DNA of 64,000 nucleotides from contig CM049307.1 in the NCBI GenBank assembly GCA_026874595.1, positions 77,352,643 to 77,416,642 of the forward strand, given 5' to 3'. The stretch's first letter is position 1. Each line of letters opens with the position of its first letter. Positions 1 to 12,289 of this stretch are shown one piece after another. The notes below the pieces were generated by a model. It was given only the letters and a program-made list of their open reading frames with translations, had not been told where the DNA came from and did not search any database. The DNA comes from Sipunculus nudus (taxonomy: Eukaryota > Annelida > Sipuncula > Golfingiida > Sipunculidae). The position numbers were made by a program, and so were the translations under genes.

Positions 1-635
1 GAGCCATATGAAGGTCTTAAACAGCCGTATGCGAGTTACTGAGACTGTGTGCTGGGGTGGTTTTGCTGGAAAACATTTGTATAAAGTTAGTATCAGTTAG
101 ACTTAAAAAGATGCCAATAAAACTGTCATCAGCGTACATTAATATGCTAACATTTCTACGTTTACATCTATTGCCCTACATTTTGTTGATACCTTATTTT
201 CTTATTTATTTTCTCTAAATCCATTATTCTCCTCAACTAAGATCTCATGAACATCTGAGTATTTCATAAGTCGTCTATTAAAATGCTCCTATAGACCTTT
301 GCCTTACAGCATCAGAAACTGACACCCCTATGATTCATTGGCACCCTAGGGTCATCGGCAGTAGTCATCAAGATCGGAAATATCATTGAATCAGACCATA
401 CGAAAGAACCTTTCCATAATCATATATCATATCAAAGAAACTGATCATTTTCGTGAGACTCATTTATACCCGCATACATTTTTTTTTTTTCAAAATCAGA
501 TTTTCATTTGCTTAAGACACTTACCTTGTCATATATAATATGATCGCCAACGTCATACAACTCTAACAGAATGCAATTCTTACCGGAAGGACCCAATCGT
601 TAATATGTTGCCAAAATAGCTAGGAACTGTGTAAC
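1..635. other. No gene seen; AT-rich sequence
   Basis: AT-rich sequence with no open frame or exon I can support. It includes a T-run near 480-490. It may be intron of the receptor gene whose later exons start at 4332. Confidence 0.4.
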
Positions 636-905
636 TCTAACTCCTCAATCCTAAATATTTTGTCCCATGGTATTGTCTCTCATAATATCTAAATTTTCTA
701 ACTGTAACTCCTCAATCCTAAACAATTTGTCCTTATTGTATTGTAGCTCATAATATCTGAATATTCTAACTGTAACTCCTCAATCCTAAACATTTTGTCC
801 CTGTGGTATTGTTTCTTATATCATCTGAATTTTCTAACTGTAACTCCTCAATCCTGAACAATTTGTCCCTATGGTATTGTCTCTCATAACATCTGATTTT
901 TCTAT
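636..905. repeat. Minisatellite, about 67-bp unit, four copies
   Basis: The phrase TAACTCCTCAATCCT recurs at about 638, 705, 772 and 841, each followed by a diverged ATTTTGTCC..GGTATTGT..CTCATAATATCT segment. Copies differ at scattered positions, so the array is not new. There is no coding potential. Confidence 0.85.
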
Positions 906-1566
906 CAAACAACAATAATTTTCATTAAAAGCTTTTACAATTTCTATCTGCTGTTTTCCAGCACTAACACATTTTTTATATTCCTTTTCAGTTTTCTTTT
1001 ATCTTTAAACAATGCATCTATTTCATAATTACAAAATGGTTTTACTCTGCGTTTGTATTTATACCATCAATGCATAACAGAAGATCATTCATTTCATCAA
1101 TAACTGGACGTTCTTACTAGTTCGTGCCGACTCTTTTCGTAACGTGAGCGTAGCCCTGCATTTTAGTTTGAGTCGACTCGAAACATTTTGGCCGCTGCTG
1201 CATATTTTCAAATTTCGTAAGTCATATGCTACTCAGAAGCTCATAATACATCGGAAGATCAGTTCTTGGAAGTGGAAACGCCCCTTAAGAAGACATTCAA
1301 GAACTACCAGATGCATACACACGTGTAGGTTTTTTTAAATTATACTTCGTTTATTTTGCCACATGGTGTGTCTGTATTACAGACTGTAAGCATCTTCCCC
1401 TCAAATTATATGAACGGGATTTGATGAGTTTTTTCTTCAGGTTAGGGTAATATTCCAGGAAAAATCAATTGATTTTAGGTAGTGGGGTCGATGCACAGTA
1501 TTTTTATTTGAATGGATTCTTTTTCATTGTTACGCATTTATTGGTACAAGGGACTGGTTTTGTGAA

Positions 1567-1672
1567 GTCACCAGTTCACTGGGTTGGTGACCGTTACAAG
1601 GTGTGATGCCACCTGTTACCTGGGCTAGTAAACCGTTACAAGGTGTGACGTCACCTGTTACCTGGGTTGGTG
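1567..1672. repeat. Short tandem duplication, 42-bp unit
   Basis: CCGTTACAAGGTGTGA starts at 1591 and again at 1633. Each copy runs into CACCTGTTACCTGGG. A third, weaker copy precedes them. The flanking DNA from 906 to 1566 shows no supportable feature. Confidence 0.75.
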
Positions 1673-4331
1673 TTTCGTTAGGTGTGCACGGGAACACATG
1701 ACAGTTTAGTTACAGGAGACTGGCGGAGGAATCCATATAGGATCCAACTACAGTTCAACTTTATAATGGTCCCGCATGAAAAGTGGTGCCCTATATTGAT
1801 CACATTGTCCGTCCGTCTTTCCGTCTGCAAGTCAGTAACGCTTCCTTGCAATCTTCCTCACATTCCCCAGAAAACAATATATAAAAAAACCTGCCAAAAG
1901 TCCAATATGGTTGCCACAGAATAATCGATAATTTTCTTCCGCATTATTTCGGAGGGGCTATGTTCGACCTTTCTTAAATTCATGGGGGCAATTTGTGCCT
2001 ACAAAGGCTCGAGCCGTATCAAATTCCAAACCTGCCTAATATCGAGTATGACAGCCAGAAAACAATCACTGATTTTCTTTTACGAATATTTGACAGAACA
2101 TTGACACCGATGAGGGGTCAGTGCTTTCAAATTTCAGACCGACCCTGTTGAATCAAATATGGCTGCCATTAAAGGATATGGCATTCGCGGGGCCCTAATT
2201 GAGGACCTGAAAGTTCCTAAACCTTAAGTTTACATTATCATATTGTAGCATGGTGGTGTAACGCAGTGCTAGATTTTCAACCACATGATTATATGTTAGC
2301 TCCCCGCCTGTTCTCGGCGATAGAAATATAGGTAACTTAAAATGTGGTCATGGCAACCGAACTAGCCCCATCGCACCCTAAGTGTTATTATTTATACGCA
2401 TATATTTCATTAAACTTGACTTGGTTTCTTTGTTTGTTTATCCCTCGAGTTTGGAGCGGTCTTTCATCTGAGTGAACTATAATTCGATGGCGCAATATCT
2501 GTAGTTCACTTTCAAACTTTACATGAGCTTTGCGTGCTCAGTTGCATCATTACAGGATGCAAATTCTCAGAAACAAACGCCGAAGCACAACTCAGGTGTG
2601 AACTGCTTAATTCCAGGTCTGCCAACACACCAAAACCTTATTCCATATATGTTTGTCGGACGTGTACCAGGCCCTTCCATGCCCAGACTGGGCACACCCC
2701 TACCCCCACCTTGTCTTACAGTCTGTCACCAAAAATTTGATTTGATTGCACCCACGTACAACATAAGTTTGTTGAAGTCATTTGTTAGAGCAATATTTTA
2801 GCTTTCATATGGAACTGGATGTCGCTTTAAAGCATTACTTTTAAGGGAGTCACATGCAATTTTACAAAATGACACCTTGATTTCATTAAGTTGCTAACAG
2901 TATATTATACCATGAACAGCCATGAACAACAGCCATGAACAAGTCATTTCAGTAAAAAAAAAACCCACAGAAATCGGAATAAAGTGATAGGAAGCGATTT
3001 GTAACATCAACATTACATAAAATAGCGATAATTATTAATTACATTATCAAATGCCTTCTTCAAGTTAAATCCATGAACTTATGTGAATATCAGTAACATT
3101 CAACTCTTAAAAACTGAAAAAAAAACTGGAAAAAAATAGCATATTGGAACTATATGTTCTAAAATCTCGGGGCTTCATCAAAATAACTGTAAAGCTGAAA
3201 TGTTTTACAGTCATGCATTCAATTTAGGAATTTCAATTAAAGATTTCAGTTAAACCATTAACAGTGAATGATTTGTAAAGCTAGCGTACTTTTCAATTGA
3301 TACAGTTTTGCCGTTATACCTGGTAAGAGACAATATAAAACCACTCTGAGAGTTGATTCTCCTAGATCTGCAAGAACACAGACCGACTGAGAGGGTAACC
3401 TGCATATGTTATGTATCGATATGGGGTTTCATTTTTAGTTGTTCTACATCAGAACTGAGACAGGCTCCAACTCAGTCATGCACGCTACATAAGGGAAATC
3501 ATCTGCAGCCCTAGCCCCAACCAGGTTCGTACATAATGTAAAGAAAAACACAAAAATTCTGAACCGTTTAGACTGGAAAGACCAAATAGTGTATGACATT
3601 TTGGTGGTTAAAAACATCTTCATATAACGCAGTATTTTTGATACTTGCTTAGAATATATGACATGTCTAGCGTATCATCTTGTTTCTAATAGTGCCAACC
3701 CCTTTACATGGGTCCTCCGTTTACATGTATAACGATGGAGGACTTAAGGGAGTTTCGAAGCGCACACTCAAGTAGTGTGTTTTATGATTTCTTAAATAAA
3801 GCCACATTTGACCTTTTGCGTGTATTATGTGCACAGAAAAATCTTGTTTTCTGTCATTCCGTTCCTCGTTTGCGCGAGTGCCTGCAGACATCCATGGTCC
3901 ACTTGTCCACGACTTTGCATGGATGTAACTTGTACAAGGAATGTCAACTCGTGACCACGACAACATTTTTAGGAGATAAAAAACTCACGATCTCTGGCAG
4001 AATAGTATGGTTCGGCTTTATAATAACATTATTTTTCTCAATGTGGGCAGACCATTCAACTATTTAGGTGATTTAAAACTAAATTGTCTGGTTGGTTATT
4101 TTATCTTTTGGAGAAATCCTTCATGCTGATGGAACGTCTTATACATGAGCGATTCATGTTTGCTTTACTATCCGTTTCGCGAATATCGGGAATTTGAAAT
4201 CAGCGTAAATATAAAGCTAGGCACAGTAGCATAACATTACAGGGTTCTAATTGTAGAATTTGATTATTATTATTTTATTATTTGGTCTTTTAAGGAATGA
4301 ATTGTTTCTTTTGAGTTCCAACTTTTTGCAG
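1673..4331. other. No gene seen; degenerate repeat-like DNA
   Basis: Several short open frames occur here (for example near 2523 and 3708), but none resembles a known domain or has convincing splice borders. From about 1780 to 2260 there are phrases such as GTCCGTCCGTCTTTCCGTC and CAATATGG(T/C)TGCCA. They resemble the old non-coding repeats found elsewhere in the window. This is probably intron of the receptor gene. Confidence 0.4.
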
Positions 4332-4543
4332 GATACGACCGGGTCCCGCGGGCCTTGGCTTCTAAACTGATCGCATGCTTCTGGTTTGTGTTTGTGACGG
4401 TGGCGCTGATCACCTACACCGGAAGTCTTATGAACCATCTCTACTGGGCCAGTCACGGGCATGGCGTCCATACGATCAAACCACCATTCCGTGACCTAGA
4501 GCATCTCGTCACCTCAGGCACCTACGACTACGGTGCATTAAAA
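4332..4543 (+). CDS. Ionotropic glutamate receptor-like gene, exon with M3 (first visible exon)
   Basis: Internal exon of a ligand-gated cation channel subunit of the plasma membrane. It opens after a pyrimidine-rich acceptor (TTTTTGCAG) and ends at AAA|GTAAGC. The first two bases complete a codon started in an upstream exon. The translation begins YDRVPRALASKL and runs into a hydrophobic helix ending in TYTGSLMNHL. This corresponds to the family's M3 helix and its SYTANLAAFL gating motif, which here is strongly diverged. The following DLEHLVTSGTYDYGALK matches the start of the S2 ligand-binding lobe. The exon ends in phase 0, as the next one requires. Exons for the amino-terminal domain, S1, M1, pore and M2 are not recognisable in bases 1-4331. 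The family call is secure. The subfamily (iGluR versus ionotropic receptor, IR) cannot be settled from this part. Confidence 0.9.
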
Positions 4544-4689
4544 GTAAGCGTATACTTCATTATACGGTAAGTAATCCTCATTAATCCGAACTATAATAAA
4601 TCGACAGGAAAACTTGAAAATCCACTCTTTATGTAACAGAAAGACATCCGTAAATAGTCGTAAAATCATGAATTCTTGCTCAACTGACG

Positions 4690-5335
4690 TTGGTCATCGT
4701 GATTTGTACAGCGTCTATCCTTCCGTTAATAGGACTCAAATTGTTACCGCTGGACTTAGAAACTTCTGACATAAATCCAAAGAGGTTTTTCTTTACCAGC
4801 AGTTTTAAAACTGCCAAATAACGGCAAATTGCATCATTTTCCCTGCTATGGTTCCATCTAGCGCCCTGGCACCTGGTATGTATGACTTGAATTGGTTCCT
4901 CAGGACTGGTGGCGCCACCAGTATATTTTCTATTTTTTACCTATGCTACCTGTATTTTGAGTGCAGTTAATTGCCAGCATTCGTATCAGTTTCTTAACTT
5001 TGGTTTATTCTACTCTCCTGAAACTTTGTATGCTTCTTTTTCATGACTAGTTAAATCCGGTAATAATGACTTGCGGCGCCATCTGTAATTTTGTATATTC
5101 ACGCAATTTACATGTATTTTTCAGACTACCATATTATAGCAATTGTGCTATTTTTTAATTGTGGTCTCATGCTTATATAATGCTCTGAAATTCCGATGTG
5201 CTACAAGGCATAAGTCACACCCGTATCTGGAAACACATTACTTACGAGCCAGGGAGGTCCTGAAAAAAAGTCTCCTTGGAAACCTTAAATTAAATCTCGG
5301 CAACCTGTACACCCAAAATCATCATTTTGACTATT
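4690..5335. repeat. Diverged relative of the 340-bp minisatellite, in receptor intron
   Basis: Contains the exact 16-bp palindrome CTGGTGGCGCCACCAG (core at 4908-4919) followed by TATTTTCTATTTTTT. Nearby are TTACCGCTGGACTTAGAA and AAGTCTCCTTGGAAACC. All of these are diagnostic phrases of the array at 26.0-28.3 kb. Only one to two degenerate copies remain. The rest of this intron (5336-7058) has no recognisable gene. Confidence 0.7.
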
Positions 5336-5811
5336 TAATTTTCAATCATGTATAATATTTTAATCACTTGCGCTGAATCTTACCAATTGTGCAAGTAGTA
5401 GGCCATAACCCACGTTTACCTCTACATGGGTCATCATGACCTTATTGCAAAATTCACATGTAAGGTGCACTCATTTATAACTTTTATGACGAAGTTGGAC
5501 ATCCAAAAATCATCGATTCGACCAACTGAGTAAACTCCTATTCATAAATTTTTTGAACATACGAACATTATTGCTATTACCCTTTTATAACTTTGATTTG
5601 AGGTTTCTACTTCATTTTCAGTGAGACATCTGCACAAAGGCGAGAGGACAATGATTGTATAACCTTTTTTCATGAAACATTGACATATTTCAATATATAA
5701 CAGAAATATCGATTTAAATCCAACATAAGTGAGGTATATGACGGTAAAGAAAGGAACAATCATATTATTAATGATAATGTGCGTGATTATAATCCTACAT
5801 GTCCTGATTCA

Positions 5812-5814
<3 letters not shown>

Positions 5815-5862
<48 letters not shown>
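5815..5862. repeat. (TA)n followed by (CA)n microsatellite
   Basis: About 38 bases of TA repeat running directly into CACACACACA. Confidence 0.95.
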
Positions 5863-7058
5863 AATATCACATTTTTAAAGGGACATAATCAAGGGCAATA
5901 TTTAGTTTATTTTCACACTATCAGGTCTGTTTTGCTTTTTCCCAGCAAAACCGCCCAGCACACAGTCTCAGTACCTTCCTTATGGCTGTTTTAACACCTT
6001 GTTAACATAATGGTTTTGCTTGCAGTCCACTTGCATCTCTATACCATAACAAGGCCGCGTGACCGGAAGTCAGATTTTGCTCATGCTCAACATATTGCAA
6101 GCAAGGACTAGTCCATACATATACATAAACATTCATGGTTTCTTATATATCTCTGCGGGATGGACATTACGATCCATTGGCCGAATGTAGAGCCTGCCGC
6201 AATAGATCTGTACGATAGATCCAGGGGCCTCAGCTGAAATGACCCGCACTTGTGACCCTGTGTATCAGGTCGCTGAGCCACCGCAACATACGATGGTTCA
6301 GTCAGCGGGAACATGTATCACATTTTTTGGGCCAAGTCAGTCAGGGCTAGGAGTTTATAGTCCTATAAACTCCTTGGTCATGCCATCTCCTGATTGACAG
6401 GTGTTTTTGCCACGCGCTGTGTTTATATTAACGCCTTGGTTCGAGCAGCTCCACTTTTTTAACATTCGTGTACAAGAGTAAGCCATCGCATTAAGGGCAA
6501 TATTTTGGCCGGTACCAATTTATTTAAAAGAGAAGACCTTATTTTTCTTATTAATTCAACATGATTTATAGATGATTAGGCCCTTTAAAATAATAAATTA
6601 CCTATAATTTCGACATCCGACCTGTGACATCCGGGTGTTTGTGCGACGCAAAATGAGAGCCTCAAAGAGCGGTTTCGAGAAACGTGGAGAATAGCATCTG
6701 TCAGAGTAAAATAATAGGGCGGGGATGCGAGATGAAAGTACTCAGCGTCAAATCGAAAATCTATTTTTGTGGCAAGGGAACGTGCATCGGCAAAGTTTAA
6801 TATAACGCTTTAAACTTAAATTAATAATACTATTCAAACCTCGACCTGATCTTCAAATTGAATTAGGATTCACTAAGAAATTCTTTTGTTTGTGTTGTTC
6901 TGGCTATTTTTTCTTCACCAGTGCTGGTATCAGTCCAACTTGAATATACATTTTTTTCTTTTACTCTTTATTTGCATTATTTTTAATTTATTTAAATCCA
7001 CACTAACATAATACGTAAGAGAACTGCGAAATACACATTGATTTCTATTTATAATCAG

Positions 7059-7328
7059 GGTAAGAAAATTGAATACATTTTAAAAACTCTGGCGACGGGT
7101 CCTTTGTACAACCACATGAGAAGCTACTGGGCCAATAACAAGGACAGGAACTTGTTTCCCGCCACAAGAAAGGAAGGATTGGAAAGAGTCCGACAGGAAA
7201 ATTACGCATTCATTGTACAATCTTCGTCTGCTTACATTGAGAAGGGGAAACGCCCCTGCGATCTGACAACTATTGGTGAGATCATGCACCCTGGGAGCTA
7301 CGCCATGGCGGTATCAAAAAAGTTTCAG
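7059..7328 (+). CDS. Ionotropic glutamate receptor-like gene, S2 ligand-binding exon
   Basis: Ninety codons, phase 0 at both ends, with acceptor ATAATCAG and donor CAG|GTCAGG. It encodes most of the S2 lobe of the ligand-binding domain. PLYNHMRSYW aligns with the family's YEKMW region, ENYAFIVQSSSAYIEK with the AYLLEST..YIE strand and helix, and CDLTTIGEIMHPGSYAMAV with the conserved CD...G......GYGIA region. The cysteine of CDL is the family's disulphide half; its partner is in the next exon (SEC). Two positions that usually contact glutamate look changed. The GST motif after YGxL reads GKK, and the acidic residue of LLEST is Q. This suggests a ligand other than glutamate, or no classical amino-acid agonist; that is inference. 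The following intron runs to 15435 and is mostly transposon sequence. Confidence 0.92.
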
Positions 7329-7701
7329 GTCAGGAAATTTCTTTCAAAGGACACATAATCACTAAACTGTTTTTAATATAGCCTCGAATGTCAGATAATT
7401 AATAGACGTTTTCCATGCGCATGCGCATTGCACGTTTAAAGCTTTTTAAGAATTCGGATCCGGTCAGAGAATCTTGAGAAATTTGTGAAATAAGTTGAAT
7501 ACAAGCAAGAGCAACAACTGGAACTTTGAATTATAATTTTAATGTAAACTTTCGTCATTTGATAAATAATCTTTCTTGTCAAAAAATGGAATCGGTTATT
7601 TAGTGGCGTCAATTTATCTTCCAGGGTTGGGTAAGGATGACTTGCAGACACACCCACATATCAGTATGACACTTAATCACCTTTCATATATAATAAAGGG
7701 T

Positions 7702-8475
7702 TGTTACGGAACCTAATAACAACATATCACGTAGTCGTGACGAGCACAAATTTTGTCATGCAGATTAAAAAAAAATCAGATTCTGTAACACTAGGCAGCG
7801 TGAAATGTCTAGGGGAATGTATAAAGAAGTCAGTGGTTTTATGTTAACAAATAATTCTAATTTATTCTTAAAACAACCCTAACATTACAATACACTAAAT
7901 CAATACAATTACACAGTATGACACATGTACAACAGCAAATCAATACAATTACACAGTATAATAAATAAAGTGTACAGTACCTGAATACCACCACTGTCAC
8001 AGCGACAACAAGTCCTTTAAAACCAATAATCCACGTAAAAAGTTCAGATAGTCCAAAGTAAAGCCCTAATAATAATCCCGAAAGCAAACTGGAGACAGGC
8101 CGCAATAAATCTGCATAGAGTTCGTAGAATCCCTTACACTACTGCATATATGGGATAGGCCTAAAACTGACTCACACTCTTTCGGGTCCGCTGGAATATT
8201 TCTCTCTCCTCTCTCGGCTCTAAACAGAGCCATATATTTATAACTTGTCACCTCAAGCCGAGAACTTTCCATTTCACGAACAATCCAAAAGAACCCAAGA
8301 ATACGTAATACACACGCCCAAAGAACATACTAGAACAAAGAACGCTGTGTTTCTACACGTCAGACACCACACGTGGGCCGAGCTAGCCCGCGCGTCTCTA
8401 ATGGCAACGGACAATGCTAGCGCTACACAGGCACATGTAAGACTGCTGCACACAATAAAAGAGACATCTGTAACA
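7702..8475 (-). repeat. 3' LTR of the Gmr1-like element
   Basis: 774 bp bounded by TGTTACGG at the low end and CTGTAACA at the high end, so on the element strand it starts TGTTACAG and ends CCGTAACA. It aligns with the solo LTR at 37019-37812 in opposite orientation and with 13549-14120. On the element strand it has a TATA-like TTATAAATA (near 8235) and an AATAAA at 7861-7866, consistent with promoter and polyadenylation functions. Confidence 0.9.
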
Positions 8476-8486
8476 CTCCCCCTCCT
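8476..8486 (-). other. Polypurine tract
   Basis: On the element strand AGGAGGGGGAG directly abuts the first base of the 3' LTR. This is the position and composition of a plus-strand priming site. Confidence 0.85.
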
Positions 8487-8595
8487 GTAAGAAAAAAGAA
8501 AGTTTTCTCAAAAAACTTTCTTTTTGCGATCACAATCACTATATTTTTACAATATTTCAACAATCATCTTATTTACAACATTACATAAACATCTC

Positions 8596-9974
8596 GTTAC
8601 AACAGTTAATTAACATCTCGATAAGCAATTAGCAAGTACATCGTTTTTCCCTTAAATGTGTCTGATTTCAAGATTGTAATCCTGTAAAAACAAACTCCAT
8701 CTCAACAATCTTTGATTTTGTACACTTCAACTTGTCCATGAACGTGAGGGGATTGTGATCACTGAAGACAATGATAGACATGACTGATGAAGTAACATAA
8801 ACCTCAAAATGTTGCAATGTCACACTCAAAGCCAAACATTCTATTTTAATAGTGGTGTAGTTTTTCTGGATTGCATTAAATTTTCTTGAAAAATAACAAA
8901 TTGGATGATCTATGCCATCACTGCCTTCCTGTAACAACACAGCACCAGCAGCCGTATCACTAGCATCTACAGCTAACTTAAATTTACAGAAAAGTCCGGA
9001 GCTGCTTAAACTGGTGAACTTTCAGAATTCCTTTCAAATTCTGAAATGCATTTTCACACTGAACATTCCATACAAACTTTTATTTCTTCTTTAACAAATT
9101 AGTCAAAGGTTCAGTTACAGCAGAAAAATTGGACAAAACTTCCTGTAGTATCCAACCATACCAAGAAAACGCATTATTTGATTTTTTTTTCTGGCCTAAG
9201 AAATGCAGAAATAGCACTTATTTTAGCATCACGGGTTTTACTTGATCCTGCCCTACAATATGACCCAAAAATGTTACTAGTGCATGACAAAACTGAGATT
9301 TGACTAAGTTTATGGTCAGACAGGCTTCACTTAGTCTTTTGAAGAGGTCGCGAAGAATTTGCAGGTGTTTCTCCCAGTAATCGCTGTACACGATAAGGTC
9401 ATCATTATATGCGTCGCAGGCCTTAATGTCCTTGACAAACATATGGATGAGGCTCTGGAACGTGGCTGGCGAGTTCTTCATGCCAAACGGCATAACTTTA
9501 TACTGGTACAGACCTTGCGGCGTCACAAATGTGGACACTTCTTTCGCTCGTTCTGTCAGCGGAAATTGCCAGAATCCTTTTAACAAGTCAAACTTTGAAA
9601 CATATCTGGAGCTACCGACTCTATCAATACAATCATCGATCCTCGGAATTGGGAACGTGTCAGTCTTGGTGACAGAGTTCAGTTTTCGATAATCTGTGCA
9701 GATACGGTAACTTCCATCAGGTTTTGGCACAAGAATACATCTTGCAAATATTGAACTTCATCATGTGGATACTTTTGCTTTTCTTGATTCAGTCTATAAG
9801 GATGCTGCTTGACTGCGCTTGCCTCGCCAACATGGACGTCATGGCACAATATGTTAGTTCTGGAATGTCACTAAACAAATGTTCATATTTCCGTAGCAGG
9901 TTCTTTAGGTCTTGTTGTTGTGTTGTAAGGTGTGACAGTTTGGCATCAAGGTTGTTAAGCACATCTGAGCACAT
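8596..9974 (-). pseudogene. Reverse transcriptase-RNase H region of the LTR element (broken)
   Basis: The longest intact piece (9730-9218) carries MPKPDGSYRICTDYRKLNSV, FDLLKGFWQFPL, MPFGMKNSPATFQ and AYNDDLIVYS, typical of the fingers and palm of Ty3/gypsy reverse transcriptases. The catalytic box is YNDD where YIDD or YVDD is usual; both aspartates remain. The thumb follows across frame changes (FLGMVGYYRKFCP). RNase H (8940-8668) is recognised by AGAVLLQEGSDG, ICYFSRKFNAIQKNY and VFSDHNPLTF. The remaining C-terminus reads on, with stops, to about 8596. The N-terminal part (9974-9740) has a deletion next to the PKPDGS motif. The protein would convert element RNA to DNA in virus-like particles; this copy cannot. 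Confidence 0.9.
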
Positions 9975-10084
9975 CTGGTACTGTTCTACACTGAATGTCT
10001 ACATCACACTTACAATCAGTATCTACTTTAACTGGGTCAGGGTCAGTTTTTAAACAAATAAGAGCAGTAACATGATGTACAACA

Positions 10085-11235
10085 TCTGATGTGCTATTTC
10101 TGTCATAATATGGTTTCAACATGTTAACATGGCGCAGTTGTTTTTTCTTACGCCTATCTGGTGTTAACAGTATGTTATTTCAATCACTGACTTTCTTGTC
10201 AACAATGTAAGGACCAAAATACCTAGCTTGCAGAGGTCTAACAGGGATAGGTAGTAAGGCAAGGACCTTTTCACTAGGCTAAAAACTTCCTACATACAGT
10301 GTGCTTGTCATACTGTTTTCTTTTACTTTGTGCAGATATTAGATTAGACGTTGCAATCTCACAAGCATTGTGTAGTTTAGTACGAAAGTCTGACACATAC
10401 TGCAATAAACTAAGAGAATCAGGATTTTCACACAACAGTTTTTCTTTAAGCAGTTTTAATGAACCGCGAACTGAGTGTGAAAATAGTTCAAAGGGACTGA
10501 AACCCAAGGACTCTTGAAAGGGTTCTCTGACAGCAAACAGCAATTGGTGGATTCCTTCATCCCAGTCTTTCTGTGTGTCATAGCAATAAGTCCTAATCAT
10601 GTTTTTTAATGTCTGGTGAAAATGCTCGAGCACGCCCTGACTCTCAGGATGGTATGGCCAAGAGCTGTACTGTTTTATACCTAGCTCAAGCTAACTTGCT
10701 GGAACAAACCAGACATAAAATTTGACCCTTGGTCTGACTGGACGGATTTTGGTAATCCAAAAGTTGTAAATAACTTTGTCAGAGCTTTGACAATATTTTT
10801 GGCAATTATTTTGCGTAATGGTATTGCCTCTTGGAACCTGGTAGATGCGCACATAATTGTCAGCAAGTATTCATGGCCAGATTTTTTTTCTGGCGGTGGT
10901 CCTAAGTGGGGCTTTAGGAGGATTCTGATTGGGCTTGCCTATCGTCTGGCATGTGTGGCATGATTTACATTTTTGTACAACCTCAGTCCTGAGGTTAGGC
11001 CAATAGAAGTGTGTACTAACTTTCTGATAAGTTTTATTTATACCTAAATGGCCTGACAAAGGAGCCTCATGTGCCATGCTTAGAATTTCATTGCGATAAC
11101 TTTTGCACATTACTATTTGATTTTTGGAGGCCCACTCATCATCAGCGCATACATGAGGTGGTCGCCATTTTCGCATTAGCACTCCATTTTTAATATAGAA
11201 AAAAACTAGGTTCTGTGGCAGTTCATCTATAGAAA
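10085..11235 (-). pseudogene. Integrase of the LTR element, active site partly deleted
   Basis: The N-terminal zinc-binding module is present (HEAPLSGHLGINKTYQ, YWPNLRTEVVQKCKSCHTCQ). The core follows with LLTIMCASTRFQEAIPL and SVQSDQGSNFMSG, the second catalytic aspartate. Then comes a glutamate-bearing GVLEHFHQTLKN, readable only after a frame change. The C-terminal GPY/F-type module is visible as LQARYFGPYIVDKK near 10220. Between KAPLR and GPPPEKKSGHEYLL the family normally has about 20 residues holding the first catalytic aspartate, and this copy lacks them. Integrase ends upstream of the reverse transcriptase, which is the key order feature of the element. Confidence 0.88.
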
Positions 11236-11509
11236 CTGCCCTGGGAAACAAACATGAAATATCAGGGTCCTTATGCTTTTTTGCAATAAGTACTGACCTT
11301 GAAAATGCTGCGTCCTGTACGGACGAGTCGACAGACGAGTCACTAGTGACTCCGAGAGTGTTATTATCTGGACCATTATCCTCATGTTTGTTTTTCTTGG
11401 CCATTGATCTAGTTACAGCACATGAAGGATACAAACAAGGAATTTCCTGACTTTCAGGATCAGTGTCATGATCAAGTGACGGTATTTCTGTCACTATTGG
11501 TACAGGCTG

Positions 11510-11870
11510 TACTTTGTCACCTGCAACATCATTGCCTACTTGCAACATAATTCCCTTTAAGGGTAAAGTAGTTTTTATGCCCACAGTAATATTCCCAGAA
11601 ATCAAATTTGACTTTAAAAGTATACTGTGAAGTAGGACTGAAATGTGCTTGTCTGAAAAACACCATTAACAAGTGCATGTGCACCAGTAAAAGACCTATT
11701 AGAAAATGGCAAAGTGTTTGTGTAGGTGTAGAATCTGAAAAATCACTTGAAAGTGACACAAAACCATCATGTATGAAAGGCTCAAATAACTCCATTTCAG
11801 AGTTAGGAGAGGAATCTACTACCTCAGTTTCATAAAACAAAGAACTGACACAGATAGTGCCAGTGATCAA
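11510..11870 (-). pseudogene. Retropepsin-like protease remnant of the LTR element
   Basis: Pieces in different frames resemble the protease region of Gmr1-like elements: FEPFIHDGFVSL, then LPFSNRSFTGAHALVNGVF, then LPLKGIMLQVGNDVAGDKV, followed by PVTRSMA-like CAVTRSMAKKNK. No intact DTG or DSG active-site triplet is visible; where one is expected the frame reads SDSTPTQ. Frame changes and stops break it. Identity rests on position between gag and integrase and on the LPLKG...GND pattern. Confidence 0.55.
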
Positions 11871-12289
11871 TTCTTTTTCTGAGTCATTAAAGGAATCTAC
11901 ATCCTTATTACAATCTAACTCCTCATGGGAGTCAACAGAGGAATTTTCCTAGCAGAAACAAACTTCTGTTTCTCATAAGAGGACCTGGCCTAATTTGAAA
12001 TACTCTCGCAAGAGGCATAAAAGGACTTAGCCTTATTTAGAGGATACTCCTCGCAGGAGTCTTGAAAGGACCTAGCCTTATTAAATTCCTCGGATGAATC
12101 AAATGAGGTATTTACCTCGCAAGCTAGGGATTCTTCTTTAGAGTCAGACGGCACGTTGGCCTCCGTAGCATCAAACCCTTTATTAGAGTCAATAAAGGAG
12201 TTGTACCCCTCATTTACATGAAAAGAACCTGGATCTTGTACTATGCTATGCATAGATTTTGAAACAAAACCAGAAGGTTTACCCTTTGG

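Noticed and set aside
636-905. Regular repeat spacing considered as a CRISPR array
   Set aside because: The 67-bp units repeat along their whole length with no unique spacers, and the context is an animal genome.
3708-4067. 119-codon frame upstream of the receptor M3 exon, considered as an earlier receptor exon
   Set aside because: No pore or M1/M2 pattern, no suitable donor in the needed phase, and an antisense frame is equally open.
6230-6300. Possible tRNA-like A box (TGGCTCAGCGA) on the minus strand
   Set aside because: No acceptable B box at the right distance and no cloverleaf; too weak for a SINE or tRNA call.
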